Part shown: in pieces, positions 50,882 through 62,214 of the stretch
Numbering within the stretch: the stretch's first letter is position 1
How the letters are laid out: each line of letters opens with the position of its first letter
Assembly (NCBI GenBank): GCA_949130485.1
Contig: OX422188.1
Span: forward strand, 9,589,443 to 9,653,442
DNA from: Agelas oroides
Lineage: Eukaryota > Porifera > Demospongiae > Agelasida > Agelasidae
Reading direction: 5' to 3'
Length of the DNA stretch: 64,000 nt
Program-made: the position numbers and the translations under genes
Notes under the pieces: generated by a model
Seen by the model: the letters and a program-made list of their open reading frames with translations, nothing else
Database searches by the model: none
Told to the model about the DNA's origin: nothing

Positions 50882-52800
50882 CCTACCTACCTATCTACCT
50901 ACCTATCTCTCTCTCTCCCTATCTTTGTTAGACTAGCTCAACCTTGTTCCCATGCGGACCACTCCCTTCATGGACCTGAGACTCCAGTGTAAATCCACAG
51001 AATGTGAAAAATAGCCTTGTTCCCAGGCCTTCCCCATTTTGTACTCTTCGGATTGTGTTCAGAATACACTGTCGCTGCATGCATGGTATGGATAATACAC
51101 ACATCATTCAGTCACATCTCCCTGCTAAAAGCAAATGCAAATGTACACTGCTGTTAGGTACTTGCTTCCTTCCTATGGAAATATAAGCATAATTATGTGC
51201 TTAACAACAATGCCATGTGAATGTAGTTTCACACTGCCGTTAGCAGGCCTCATCAGCTACAGTGAGGTGACCATATGCCTTACTCATGTCTTCATGATTA
51301 GGAGCTTGTAATGATAAAGTATTTTTGTAAACATACCCCCGAGGTCTAGGCAAGCTACGGCTATTGCCATAGGGCACGATAGAGATTGCTACGACTTAAG
51401 CAGTCATGTATTCACAACAAGTCTGGAGATAACGCTGTGAAGGGCCTACTCTTTCTGTCTGCAGCCTTTGATGCTAAACACCTGCCGTGCATTTTGCAGG
51501 CATGTACACTTTTATGAGGTACTGCAGCACAGATTATTGTAAAAACACAACCATAATAATTAGGTAACCTATAATGCATCATCTGCATGAGGAATGCTAC
51601 AAAAGAGATGTTTCAATTTAGGTTAGTTAAATCAATTAACCTATTAATTTTGGCTACATTTCTGACAACCATGCAACCATGGCAGTCCTCCGGAGGGCGA
51701 ATGTGCAAGTTCAAAGCAATGCCAAGCAAAACCTGCATTTGTTTTGGAGACTGCAGCTGAAGTCTATGAACTGATATGTGTGTACATGTCACACATGCAA
51801 CTGCCATAACTACACGTATATGACCGAATAATAATGAACTCAAATGCCTTTACAATGATATCAGATGTACCAAACATTCAGTTTTGCAGGTTATAAAACT
51901 GTCGGAGGAGGACTTGGGAGCGAGGCCAGGATTGATAAGAAATGACATATCACCAAAATGAGGATCCATACACATCTGAATCATCTGATACACTTATCTA
52001 GTTAGTCGTCTTTGGAATTTAGTAAGCCTATCCTAATGAGTTTTCCTGGAAACGAGGCTAAAACTCGACTAGTGTGTACAAGGCTAGAAGATTGCCAGAG
52101 CACACATGCAGTACACATGCAGCCTGTATAACTAACTATAGGCTTGTGTTTTATACCATCGTGCAGTTAATTTCACTGCATGTACAATACTAGGGGGTAT
52201 CAACTGGGAAGAAATGAGGAGGAAATTTTGGAGTGGCAAAACCGTGGGAAGTAAGTCAATGATGAGTTCTCTGTTCCAGGTGGTGGGTAACATAATTATG
52301 GTAGATGTCAGAGCCCATTCTTCACTCAGCAAATACTATTTACATACTCTCTCTAAGAGCGTGTTGTCGATCCTTTCCATGCATAGAATAATAGTGGAGC
52401 ATAGCTCTCAACAGCTGCTGGTGCTCTAAGGGTTCACCTTACAATAGCACATTGTGCTTTCACTGAAACACAAACAATGTTATGAGGTTCGGTGCCATTT
52501 CACCTGCTCCCATTTTGCCTACTAAAAATCAAAATGGGAGCAAGTGAAATGGCACTAACCCATTACAAAGCTTTGATTTGCACACATTAATTAGTGTTGC
52601 CCACACGGCCACTTCTGCATGCTTTGTAGAATACTGTAACTATAACTGCTGTCGTGCTGTATATGCAATGACCGCTCAAAGTGAAGGTCATGACTACTTT
52701 GCATTAGGTGGTCTATTACACTATCCCCATTCCTCGTGTTTGTCACTAAAAATGAACCACCAAAGGTCTGCGTTTTGGCCTCTTCTCTGCAAAAACAAGT
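50494..52800. other. Gene-free stretch downstream of cathepsin D
   Basis: Holds an (ATCT)n run, single ends of the foldback family (TAGCCTTGTTCCCAGGCC at 51013 and CTGGAAACGAGGCTA near 52046, both without partner or duplication), and a short palindrome at ~52490-52555 (CATTTCACCTGCTCCCATTTTG against CAAAATGGGAGCAAGTGAAATG). No gene recognised. Confidence 0.5.
50797..50912. repeat. (ATCT)n tetranucleotide microsatellite
   Basis: About 28 units of ATCT/ACCT, with CTAC variants at both ends. Confidence 0.97.
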
Positions 52801-53190
52801 TGGTTGTTTTAACCACAAAGTGCATGGTTACCATGGTTGCATACAAGCTGGAGAGACAAGTGGTTATTGGAGGGTATGGAAGACTAATTGCTTAAGGCAA
52901 CAGAGAGGCAGCTGCCCAGTTCATCTTACAACCACAATACACTGACAACCCTCAGAACATCTGTGAAGGAGTCATTACAAATGCGCTTCAAAGTTGCAGT
53001 AAGAAACCAGATGAGGGAATCACAGATGTTCTGAGGGTTGTCAGTGTATTGTGGTTGTAAGATGAACTGGGCAACTGCCCCTCGGGTTGCCTTATGCAAT
53101 TAATCTTCAATACCAAAAGCGAACCTCTCATTACCACTGTCTCTCCAGTTTGTCTGCAACCATGGTAACCACTCTATGGTTAAAACAACC
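52801..53190. mobile_element. Whole-length palindromic element, ~390 bp
   Basis: Left end TGGTTGTTTTAACCACAAAG...GGTTACCATGGTTGCA and right end TGCAACCATGGTAACCACTC...GGTTAAAACAACCA are inverted. The centre is a second perfect hairpin with ~48-bp arms (CATCTTACAACCACAATACACTG...) at ~52922-53066. It has no coding capacity. A diverged relative is at 40960-41275. Confidence 0.88.
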
Positions 53191-53397
53191 AAATTTTTTT
53201 TTATGCAGTGTTACAATTTGCATGCATGCAGGTATACTAACCTGCTGGAAATATACATAAAGAACACTGCAAAAAATACACAGTAAAATAACCTCTGAGT
53301 GGTTACTCCGGTTCACTGAACTTGTAAGCATACTATGAAGAGAATTCACAAACACATCACCATCCATCATCCCCCTCATGATTCTGTCAGGCTTCAT

Positions 53398-53449
53398 TAA
53401 GAAGCAAAGAGCTAGCACAGACACTTGTCTGTGTTAGCTCTTTGTTTCT
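53398..53449. repeat. Short palindrome, ~24-bp arms
   Basis: AAGAAGCAAAGAGCTAGCAC and GTGTTAGCTCTTTGTTTCTT are near-perfect inverted arms with a 2-4 nt centre. Confidence 0.8.
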
Positions 53450-53661
53450 TAATTATAATAATGCCTGATGGAATGTGCATTAGTTACCATATACATGTCG
53501 GTTCTAGCTCTGAAGCTTGATGGAATTGTGTGGAGGATGATGATGGCACAGTCAATGTGAACCCTGAGAGTAACCACTTTGTGAGGTTACTTTCCTTTCA
53601 CCGAGTAGTAATTTTGCTCTCGGAGAAACCAAGTTAAACGATTATGGTGCATGTGTTGTGT

Positions 53662-53748
53662 TAGCCTCGTACCCAGGCCGCTCGAAAAATAAAAAAAAAA
53701 AACGTTTTTTTTTATTTTTCTTTTTTGAGCGGCCTGAGTATGAGGCTA
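53662..53748. mobile_element. Foldback element (TAGCCTC family), 87 bp
   Basis: TAGCCTCGTACCCAGGCCGC pairs with GCGGCCTGAGTATGAGGCTA around an A/T-rich hairpin centre. An exact 9-bp duplication GTGTTGTGT lies at 53653-53661 and 53749-53757. Confidence 0.93.
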
Positions 53749-53757
53749 GTGTTGTGT

Positions 53758-54800
53758 GCATGGACAAACTGAAGCTGCTTATTTTATCTCATGTTAAGTT
53801 ATTGCATTTGTGCAACTTGTGTCTGTATGGACTGCTATACTTAATTGTTTCATACTGTACTTGTGCATTTTTGAAGTCTATACATTCTGCATGTGTATGA
53901 ACTTTGAACGTTTTGTGCTTGATTAAATCCTCCAGTGCTAATTTATCCCGAGAAAACTGGTGTACTCCTACACAAAATTAATCTTAGAGGTGCCAATTGA
54001 GTACTCTCACCTAACAGTATTTGAGAACACCACTATATCATGCTTATTCTAAATCTAAACATGCCCAAGAAGCTGGTACAGTTCACTGTTAGAGGGTAGG
54101 ACTAGCACCATTTTAGAGGTGCCGTCTGAGCACTCAAAGGTATATAGAGTCATGAGTGGACACTCAAGCAATACCTCCTTTGCATGTTTATGTGACACCT
54201 CATTTTTAACAGTGTGCATGCATGCATCATGTGACAGTGACAAATATGAACGTAGCAACAGGCTAAGGGCGACCGTTTACCACCAAAAATTTTTGCAATA
54301 GGAAGCCTTGAAGCTTGTAATGCAAGAAGACTTTAACCTACATGAATGGAATTACCAACAAATAGTTTAATCAGCATACCCACATACCAATGTCAGCTCA
54401 CTAATTAGCTGACTCTCGTCCTGCGACTTCAGTTTGCTGCTTGTAGACAGCTGTCTCAACACTCCACAAAACCGTCACAGCCAACTGTCTCCACATCCAA
54501 GGTAAGAACTGCATGGTGTATTGCATATATGTCTATAGCTTAGACACTACCCGAGTTGAGCACCCATTAAACTGCATGCATGCATGTTCATGTCTATTTT
54601 GGGTGTATCAAAGTTACTTCAGCAAAAATACTATTAGCTGTAAAATTATTAGTGCTGTAAAGTGAGGCAAAGAAGGTTGTAATGTAATGCCATTTTAAAA
54701 GGGTTGTACATATAGGTAATCCTATTTGGGGTACTTCCCTACACAAAATAATATAACAGACAAAACGAGTAAAGTGCTGCTAGAATTTTTTACTAACTAA
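53758..54800. other. Gene-free stretch, possible non-coding first exon
   Basis: No coding exon. CACATCCAAG followed by GTAAGAAC at 54492-54508 would fit an untranslated exon with a donor, but no partner was found. Confidence 0.3.
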
Positions 54801-54805
54801 TTTGT

Positions 54806-55082
54806 GAGTACAGCAGTAGCATTTACTTGTACTGTGAGTACAGCAGTAGCATTTACTTGTACCGTGAGTACAGCAGTAGCATTTACTTGTACTGTGAGTA
54901 CAGCAGTAGCATTTACTTGTACTGCATGTGAGTACAGCAGTAGCATTTACTTGTACTGTGAGTACAGCAGTAGCACTTACTTGTACTGTGAGTACAGCAG
55001 TAGCATTTACTTGTACTGTGAGTACAGCAGTAGCATTTACTTGTACCGTGAGTACAGCAGTAGCATTTACTTGTACTGTGTG
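54806..55082. repeat. Minisatellite, ~31-bp unit, 9 copies
   Basis: Unit GTGAGTACAGCAGTAGCATT plus TACTTGTACT. One unit has CACTT for CATTT, two have ACCGTG for ACTGTG, and one carries an extra GCAT. Three units of it are copied in inverted orientation inside the neighbouring foldback element. Confidence 0.96.
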
Positions 55083-55322
55083 CCGGAGCACAACAAGAAA
55101 GTATAAGATGATGACTGCATGCTGGTACTGGTAGCCATGTCCATGTAACTCCTACATTGACTTTTCCGTGCAAGTGTGATTTAGAAAAATCATTTTTAGT
55201 GGTATGCCACAAGAGCAACTTCTTGTAGGCAGCCAAAAAGAATTCCAATTTGATGGTCTTAGATGGCTGAGTGCTCTACAAAATATCTACTGCATACTGC
55301 AGGCAACATCTGCTGCTATTTG

Positions 55323-55614
55323 TAGCCTCGTACCCAGGCCGCTCGCCTACAAGAAGTTGCTCTTGTGGCATACCACTAAAAATGATTTTTCTAAATCACA
55401 CTTGCACGGAAAAGTCAATGTAGGAGTTACATGGACATGGCTACCAGTACCAGCATGCAGTCATCATCTTATACTTTCTTGTTGTGCTCCGGCACACAGT
55501 ACAAGTAAATGCTACTGCTGTACTCACAGTACAAGTAAATGCTACTGCTGTACTCACAGTACAAGTAAGTGCTACTGCTGTACTCACAGTACAAGCGGCC
55601 TGGGTACGAGGCTA
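55323..55614. mobile_element. Foldback-family element carrying an inverted copy of its own left flank
   Basis: Ends TAGCCTCGTACCCAGGCCGC and GCGGCCTGGGTACGAGGCTA. The 10-bp flank CTGCTATTTG is repeated at 55313-55322 and 55615-55624. The ~250-bp interior (55345-55595) is the reverse complement of the host DNA at about 54965-55233, including the CACTT-variant minisatellite unit, and has one fewer unit than the source. Confidence 0.92.
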
Positions 55615-55649
55615 CTGCTATTTGCTGTCCGTTTGTTCCTGCATGAGGG

Positions 55650-55925
55650 CCGTATAGCCGCCGCCGGTCCCCCCGGACCATCCATGGCATTGAAGATGGT
55701 CCCCCCTAGGCGTAAGCAGTCCCACTATTTGAAGCCAAATATGAACTACACAGTCACTACAGAGCGAGATAGCTTACTCAAGTAGTTCAAACTTAGTCTT
55801 CATGTCACAAACTATCGCAGAGGTCTTCGACAATAGTCGATAGATGCCGCACAGTTTCTCGATCGAATACTGCGCTTGTCGTTCTTCGTGTCGCTATAGC
55901 TACCTCTTTTCAGCAGGATATAATA
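55650..55925. mobile_element. Partial copy of the GGTCCCCCC inverted-repeat element
   Basis: Begins CCGGTCCCCCCGGACCATCC and continues through GAACTACACAGTCACTACAG and AATACTGCGCTTGTCGTT, matching 22680-22990 in reverse orientation. The other end is missing. Confidence 0.8.
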
Positions 55926-56020
55926 ATATATAATTATCACCATAGTACGAAGCTAAACCGGAAAATATCACGAGTTTGTTGCCGTCTGTATTATTACGAG
56001 TGCGCAGCACGAGTAACAAT

Positions 56021-56589
56021 TAGCCTCGTTCCCAGGCCCTGCGCATTCGTCGCTTGCAGCACGAAATTCGCGCAGAGGGCCTGGGCTCGTTCATCACGTG
56101 ATGTGTGCCGCAGCTTACGTCACGTCCATTCTACTGGAATCAATGATGTTATAGATGAGCTAGCGCCCAGTTTAGCGTTGAAAGAGGCCCACAGAGATCA
56201 CAGTAATGGTTCGTGTGCGAACTTACGTAAGTGCTAAAAGTCTCGGCATCGAAAGAGAACAAGCTGCCATGTTTAGCTGGATAGTAGACGTCTATATTCA
56301 GATACCTTGCCACATCGTGTTACTAGGTCGACCCTGGATTTCGGCTCCTCGTCTTCTTCAGCTCGAGTTTACTATTGTAGTCTATCGTACGCGCGTGACC
56401 TGTTTCAGGTTCTTCCAACTCCATTTGTGCCTGGTTATCTCTACAACCAATGCTGCAACACGGCGCGGGCATATCTGGTGTGACGTAAAATTACGGCTGC
56501 GGCACACATCACGTGATGAACGAGCCCAGGCCCTCTGCGCGAATTTCGTACTGCAAGCGACGAACGCGCAGGGCCTGGGAACGAGGCTA
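56021..56589. mobile_element. Foldback element, 569 bp, long arms and unique cargo
   Basis: Ends TAGCCTCGTTCCCAGGCCCT and AGGGCCTGGGAACGAGGCTA. The arms extend over ~115 bp, through the inner ATCACGTGAT/GTGTGCCGCAG pairs. About 350 bp of single-copy cargo fills the centre. An exact 9-bp duplication AGTAACAAT lies at 56012-56020 and 56590-56598. It is the longest family member here. No transposase was seen in the cargo. Confidence 0.93.
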
Positions 56590-56842
56590 AGTAACAATGC
56601 CAACAGCAACAAACGAGTGATTTTTTTTCCGGTATAGTTTGGTACTATGGTGATAATGATTTTATCATACGAACCTTCGATTTCATTGCACATTCAGACG
56701 CAGCGCACGTGACTTGTAGTACCTGATATGGATTCTCGCGTGACTTGCAGTAAAAAATACGGCTTTTTATAAACTGCGCGCAGCTGCAAGGCTTCCCCAT
56801 TGACTCCCATGCATTAGCGTGAGTTAGACGTACGATAATACC

Positions 56843-57280
56843 GTATAGCGGGAAATTTTCGCGAGGCAGAAATTTTCGCGATTTTCGTGACCGAACGCCA
56901 AGTCGCGAAAATTTCGTTCCGCGAAAATTTCTTCCTCCGAAAATTTTTGGCTGATAAGTTGAGAAAGCTAAGCGTATATTGGCGTCGAGCCTCGCATCCA
57001 GTGACAGAATTGACCCCAATTTGTCGTAGAAGCACCGAGCACATTTTTTATAGCAGTTCATCGCCAACAGCTACCCACACGCTTTGGTAAGCGTGTTAGC
57101 CTCTTGCGATCGCTTCAACGTTGAAGTGCAAGCTTGATTTCCTAGGCAGGGTCGCAATTTCACGCGCGAAATAGTAGGGGGCGTAGTCATAGATCGTGAC
57201 CAAGTCGCGAAATTAAGAATCGCGAAATTTTTTTCCTGGCGTGTTTGTTGGTGATTCGCGAAAATTTCCCGCTATATGAT
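56843..57280. mobile_element. MITE with GCGGGAAATTTTCGCG ends
   Basis: Starts TATAGCGGGAAATTTTCGCG and ends CGCGAAAATTTCCCGCTATA, with further inverted GTGACCAAGTCGCGAAA phrases inside. The TA at each end may be the target duplication. It is non-coding. Confidence 0.85.
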
Positions 57281-57888
57281 GGGTAATGTCAAATTGTACA
57301 CAAGATTCACAAAAAGTTTGTACCAAACTGCTTTCTCTACCTGATAATGCCAAAAAACTCAATTTTTAGTCCCTCAGCTAAAATAAAAATTTGCACCCTC
57401 TCCAAGGCTCCACCCCCAGTCTGACTACATCATCAACACACACACAAAACAAGTAAAAACTTTACGTATAGATTTGTCCTGGGACCACTTCAATTCCAGT
57501 CTACAGGCCAAAACACACATTTGACCTCATAAACAGTCATTTTGGCTGTGCTGGCTTTCAAGAAAAATTCGACACACCTCCACTCAAACCAACCAAAACT
57601 GAGCCCAGTTTCAGAAAGCTCAACTCACCCCCTACAAAACTATGTATGCTTTTTCCCGCTCACCTCCAGGCCAGGGAGTTATGCCCACAAACCTACTCCC
57701 TGTCATTGCCCCTAGAATGGAGCCAAGTTACACACATTCCCGCTATATGTAGCATAAAATCGGGCGGGGCCTACAAGCCCGAAAAGTCAGCTTTCTACAG
57801 TACCTTTGCCAGACAACTGTCTGATGATACCCGTCTTCCAGGATGGCTCTCTGCCTTTCCAGTACACTCACAAACATTCAAGCCCACT
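57281..57888. other. Unassigned sequence before the foldback at 57.9 kb
   Basis: A plus-strand open frame at 57646-57900 has no recognisable domain. The text resembles repeat DNA. No gene called. Confidence 0.35.
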
Positions 57889-57897
57889 CAGGCAAGC

Positions 57898-57993
57898 TAG
57901 CCTCGTTCCCAGGCCCCGCCCAGCTTTCCGTCGCTTGCAGTACGGAAAAGCGGTTTTTCGTTCGCGCGCGGGGAGAGCCTGGGAACGAGGCTA
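57898..57993. mobile_element. Foldback element (TAGCCTC family), 96 bp
   Basis: TAGCCTCGTTCCCAGGCCCC to GAGAGCCTGGGAACGAGGCTA, with inverted CGAAAAGCG/CGGTTTTTCG inside. An exact 9-bp duplication CAGGCAAGC lies at 57889-57897 and 57994-58002. Confidence 0.93.
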
Positions 57994-58244
57994 CAGGCAA
58001 GCTTTGCACGCACAACTAGCCAACCGTCACATTCAACGAGCTAGAAAATCTTTTTACTGTGTTTTTTAATTTTTTTTAATTTTTAAGTGTTGGAGGATTT
58101 TTTCAAAGTTCCGCCCAGCCACATGAAAGTGCCGCCAGACCACTACAAAGGGCCGCAGGCCACATCAAAGGGACACGCCCCCTTGTTGATTCCGGTTGCC
58201 GCCATGGGAAACTGTAAACAAGCCAATGAATTTCAATCGCGCCA

Positions 58245-59602
58245 TTACGGTCACCCGATCATTAATTATACTACAATCCCTAGACCAGGGCGTCGAAGTC
58301 GTATCTGTGTTCTTCGACCTCAGCAAGGCCTTTGACTCTGTCCCGCATGCACTTCTCCTGCAAAAGCTGATAGACATCAATGTTAATCCGTATTTATTCA
58401 ACCTCATCTACAGCTACCTTACTGAGAGAAATCAGTTTGTGGTAGTCAATGGTTCTCAGTCAACTCAAGTCAAGGTAACCTCTGATGTACCACAAGGGTC
58501 CGTTTTAGGCCCTTTGCTCTTTCTCATATACATTAACGGGATCACATGTGCCAACATTAATGGCCAAGTGTCAATGTACGCTGATGACATTGCATTGTAT
58601 AAAGTAATTCAATCTCCTCTCGACTATCAATCGATACAAGATGACATTAATACCATCTGTCTTTGGACTGAGGACAACAATTTAAAGCTAAATGCTAGTA
58701 AATGCTGCTATGTATTATTCTCAAAGAAATCCCAACCATGTCTACCAAACACTCAGCTTTTGATCAATGATCAAGCTTTACAGAGAGTGACATCATTCAA
58801 ATACCTTGGAGTAACCTTCTCGTATGATGGCTCATGGTCAGCTCACATTACCAATGTCTGTCAGAATGCGAGAAAGGTGCTTGGTCTCCTTTACAGGAGA
58901 TTTTCTCAGGGCTCAGACTCAGATACTCTACTTTATCTCTACAAAATGTTAGTTCGTCCCCACCTGGAGTATGCCTGTAGTGTATGGGACCCACACCTCA
59001 AAAGAGATATCGATAAGCTTGAAAGAGTTCAAAGTTTTGCCTTGAAAATCTGCCTAAAACAGTGGTCTCCAAATACTGGTTACAGGGAGTTGCTGCAGAG
59101 AGCAGAGCTACAATCTCTTGCTAGCAGAAGGCAATACCTCAAGCAATGTCAATTATTCAGTATGCTAAATGGTATCTCTTTTTGTGTCTCCCCCCCAACT
59201 ACTCGAATAGTTGCAGCTCCAGCTTCTGTGAGAACACGGTCTGTTGTGGCCTCATCATTAGTGCAACCATTTGCTAGAACCGAGTTATTTTTCAACTCAT
59301 TCTACCCATCAGCTATCCGTTTCTGGAACTCTCTTCCACATGAAATAACCAAGTGTGAAACCTTGCAGGCTTTCAAGAGAGCGTTATCAAAATACATGTC
59401 TGAGAATATCGGCAGCTAAACTGTAATTGTACTGTATAGCACCTTATTACTTATTAATTATTACTTATTGCTGTTCACGTTGTTATTGTACTTTGTTGTT
59501 GTCATTGTTTGTTGTTTTTATGCTAGTTGTTTTCGTGTCTTTATATAGGATGCAAGACCCTTATTAGCATTATAATGCTACTTCTTGTATTCCTCAAATT
59601 TG

Positions 59603-59634
<32 letters not shown>
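58245..59634 (+). mobile_element. 5'-truncated non-LTR retrotransposon (LINE), RT to poly(A)
   Basis: The open frame to the TAA at 59417-59419 encodes reverse transcriptase from the finger region: VFFDLSKAFDSVPH, DVPQGSVLGPLLFLIYI, MYADDIALY (catalytic YADD), KYLGVTF and VRPHLEYACSVWDPHL. It ends with SAIRFWNSLPHEI. A short 3' UTR and an A-run at 59609-59634 follow. Endonuclease and the 5' half are missing, as usual for 5' truncation. The RT type is CR1/Jockey/L2-like, close to but distinct from the LINE at 34.3-35.3 kb. The frame is open through the remaining RT, so the insertion may be fairly young. No target duplication was identified. Confidence 0.9.
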
Positions 59635-60538
59635 TTATTCATGATCGGAATCGGCCCGATTCGCGATTCAAGGTTGTCCTACCTTAAGGACAAAGATGAA
59701 GAGCAAGAGCAACTGCAGACAGCAAAGATGAAGACCTACCAGATGGACTGCGGACTGGACTCCTTCGGGATGTACCGTGCAAGTCCCATTGGGGGGTGGT
59801 CGAATTTTTTTTTCTTTAATGATTTATGCAATGTATGCAAAGGGCAGAGCAGTTAGCAACCTAATGCTATCAGAAGAGCTAGCCCAAGAATACAAAACAA
59901 GACAAGTAGGGACTAGACAGGACAAAACAAATAATTACAGACCAAGTGACCAGCAACAAGGGAGAATTTAAAAAGAAAGTGAGGAGGTTGTGAGAGCACA
60001 TAATGCCGACTGCTAGCAAACTGAGGCTAAACATATAAACTGACAAGATGCGTGGCAGTAGAAAGTGGGAGATTTCCAACAATCTCTGCGCTTTAATACT
60101 GGTGTGCTCATGAACTTAAAGTTGTTCGCTCGGACTACCCACGCTAAATTACACGTAAGTATATGGACTTACAGCAATGCGGATGAAACCCGTAAAACAT
60201 TGCGTTACATATTTTCGTAGCAGTAGCTGCTTTGAACACTCAGGGGCGCAGCTGAACATGGACCAGTCCGATTCGATCAATAATCGGACGGTGAAATTTG
60301 TCGTTTCTTGCTGTGTTGTCTCCAAACAAGTTGAAGTCTCCACCATATTAGCATCAGTAGAATCTACAGGCTCTTGGCTACATGCTGGTACTTGTCCGGT
60401 GTTTGTGCGTTGAGTAGTTCTCGAGATGTTGCACGATATCGTTTGAACTCACCTATTTATACTGCACATAAATCAACCAGCGTACTTTATGGAAAGAAAC
60501 ATTATGTCTACGCGCGCAGCTGCGCAGTACGTGTTATT
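59635..60538. other. Gene-free stretch
   Basis: No coding or repeat structure recognised beyond short open frames without domain support. Confidence 0.4.
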
Positions 60539-61375
60539 ATTAACCCTCGGCGCGCATGCGCAGCGAGGGTTACAGTACTTCGTTTGTCTGTCTGTCTGTC
60601 TGTCTGTGTGTCTGTCTGTCTGTCTGTCTGTTACAACTAGCTTGGCTCACCTGGCGGCTAAATCTCTGAAGTTTGGACGCAGATAGGCTTCAAACCGAAC
60701 GAGGATGTGTTTAAATTGAGCCGATTTCGCCAAGAACGTTTTGTTCAAGAGTTATGCTGCGATTCGTTTGCCACGGCGAGCGCTATTCGGCCATATTCTA
60801 GTCTGAGAACGAGTTCACGCGCCCTGGTCTGGGATCCCGGGAGTGCAGCGCTGCGCCGCAGTACTCATGGGTTCCCAGACTAGACCAGGGCGCGTGAACT
60901 CGTTCTCAGACTAGAATATGGCCGACTAGCGCTCGCCGTGGCAAACGAATCGCAGCATAGCTCTTGAACGAAACGTTTTTGGCGAAATCGGTCCTCGTTC
61001 GGTTTGAAGCATATATGGGCAATACTGCTACAATATGTATGTACATGCATGGTCAATACTGCTGCAGTATGTATGTACATGCATCGGGTCAATACTGCGG
61101 CTACAATATGTATGTACAGGCATGGTACATATCCAGGATTACCGCGCGGGGAATGTCCCACACATTCCCTATACTCACTACACATGCTCACTACATTAGG
61201 AAGGGGGTTGTTGGGGCAAGATAAAGGGATACTAGGACAACTTGGCCTGGGACACTGTTATCTTGTACGACTTTGTGTAGTCTCAGCTAGCTATCTAGTG
61301 TACCATCATACCACATGAATTTCTTCGCCTACTTAGCTATGTCCTGTGACTCTGCGTTAATAGTGCCGAGGGTTA
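60539..61375. mobile_element. Candidate element with TTAACCCTCGGC inverted ends
   Basis: TTAACCCTCGGC at 60539 and GCCGAGGGTTAA at ~61364-61375 are exact 12-bp inverted ends. Inside are a (GTCT)n run (60587-60632) and a ~320-bp palindrome (60690-61010) whose arms start GCTTCAAACCGAACGAGG and CCTCGTTCGGTTTGAAGC. Three spaced copies of ATGTATGTACA(T/G)GCAT follow at 61035-61125. No coding capacity was found. Confidence 0.55.
60587..60632. repeat. (GTCT)n microsatellite
   Basis: Ten to eleven TGTC/TGTG units. Confidence 0.95.
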
Positions 61376-61466
61376 AGCACTTCAGTGCTCTTCATTATTT
61401 TTAGTAACGGTTCAATAATACGTAACAAATGAGAAAATCGGCACTGTTTCAAATTGCTGGTAAGCT

Positions 61467-62214
61467 ACGATATAGACCTTATGCAATTGACGTCATCACC
61501 TCACGTAAACAAACGTGAAACGGACAGTAGACGGAAATCCGGATACTAAATGACCGCGGTCAATGGAGCTTAAGGCCATACCAAATTGATTTGATGTTTC
61601 ACGGATCCGGCCGGGTCTTTTTCTTGAAAATTGAAAAAAATGCGATTAATATGTACACGTAATCCAGTACTCACCAGCCTCGTTCCGGGCCTTCGCGCGT
61701 TCTTCGTACTGCAAGCGACGAACGCGCGAAGGCCTGGAAACGAGGCTAAGTACTCACCACATGGCAAGAATGGAGGATGGCGAGCAGTTTTGTGTGGCTG
61801 AGTGGTACCTAATTAAATTTATGAGAAGTTTGGTCATTTTTATTTTTATTTTTTTGCCTGCCTACCGGGTCATGTTTCTGACCTAAGCAATCCGTGAAAC
61901 ATAAAATTAATTTGGTATGGCCTAAGTACAGCGGAGCAGTTTGCGAGCTCCTTTCTCACCAGCGCAGTAAGTGATTTTACGTTTACACCCAGAATGTACA
62001 AGGCCTCAACAGGACCTAACGCTCACCGAAGCGAATAAGCTTACCTGCATGCTTCGTTGACGCAGCGAGCTCGCAAGGTGCTTCGCTGTACTTAAGCTCC
62101 ATAGACCGCGGTCTTCTGGCGGTCTTCCTTGCCACTCAAAATGGCGGCGTAGTATCCGGATTCCGTCTACTTTCCGTTTTACGTTTAATTATGTGAGGTA
62201 TTGCATAAGGTCCT
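61467..62214. mobile_element. Nested inverted-repeat elements (three to four levels)
   Basis: The outermost pair is GACCTTATGCAATTGACGTC...GGAAATCCGGATAC against GTATCCGGATTCCG...GCATAAGGTC. Next is GACCGCGGTCAATGGAGCTTAAG against CTTAAGCTCCATAGACCGCGGTC. Inside lie two side-by-side palindromes: GGCCATACCAAATTGATTTG (61573) against AATTTGGTATGGCC (61921), and TAAGTACAGCGGAGCAG (61922) against TTCGCTGTACTTA (62093). A TAGCCTC-type foldback (61675-61748) sits inside the first of these. Confidence 0.85.
61675..61748. mobile_element. Foldback element (TAGCCTC family), 74 bp, innermost of a nest
   Basis: CAGCCTCGTTCCGGGCCTTC (first base changed T to C) pairs with GAAGGCCTGGAAACGAGGCTA. An exact 9-bp duplication AGTACTCAC lies at 61666-61674 and 61749-61757. 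Confidence 0.93.

Noticed and set aside
54780-55134. Open frames with STAVAFTCTV and SKCYCCTH repeats
   Set aside because: They are translations of the ~31-bp minisatellite.
57646-57900. Plus-strand open frame of 84 residues
   Set aside because: Ends inside a foldback element and lacks any recognisable feature.
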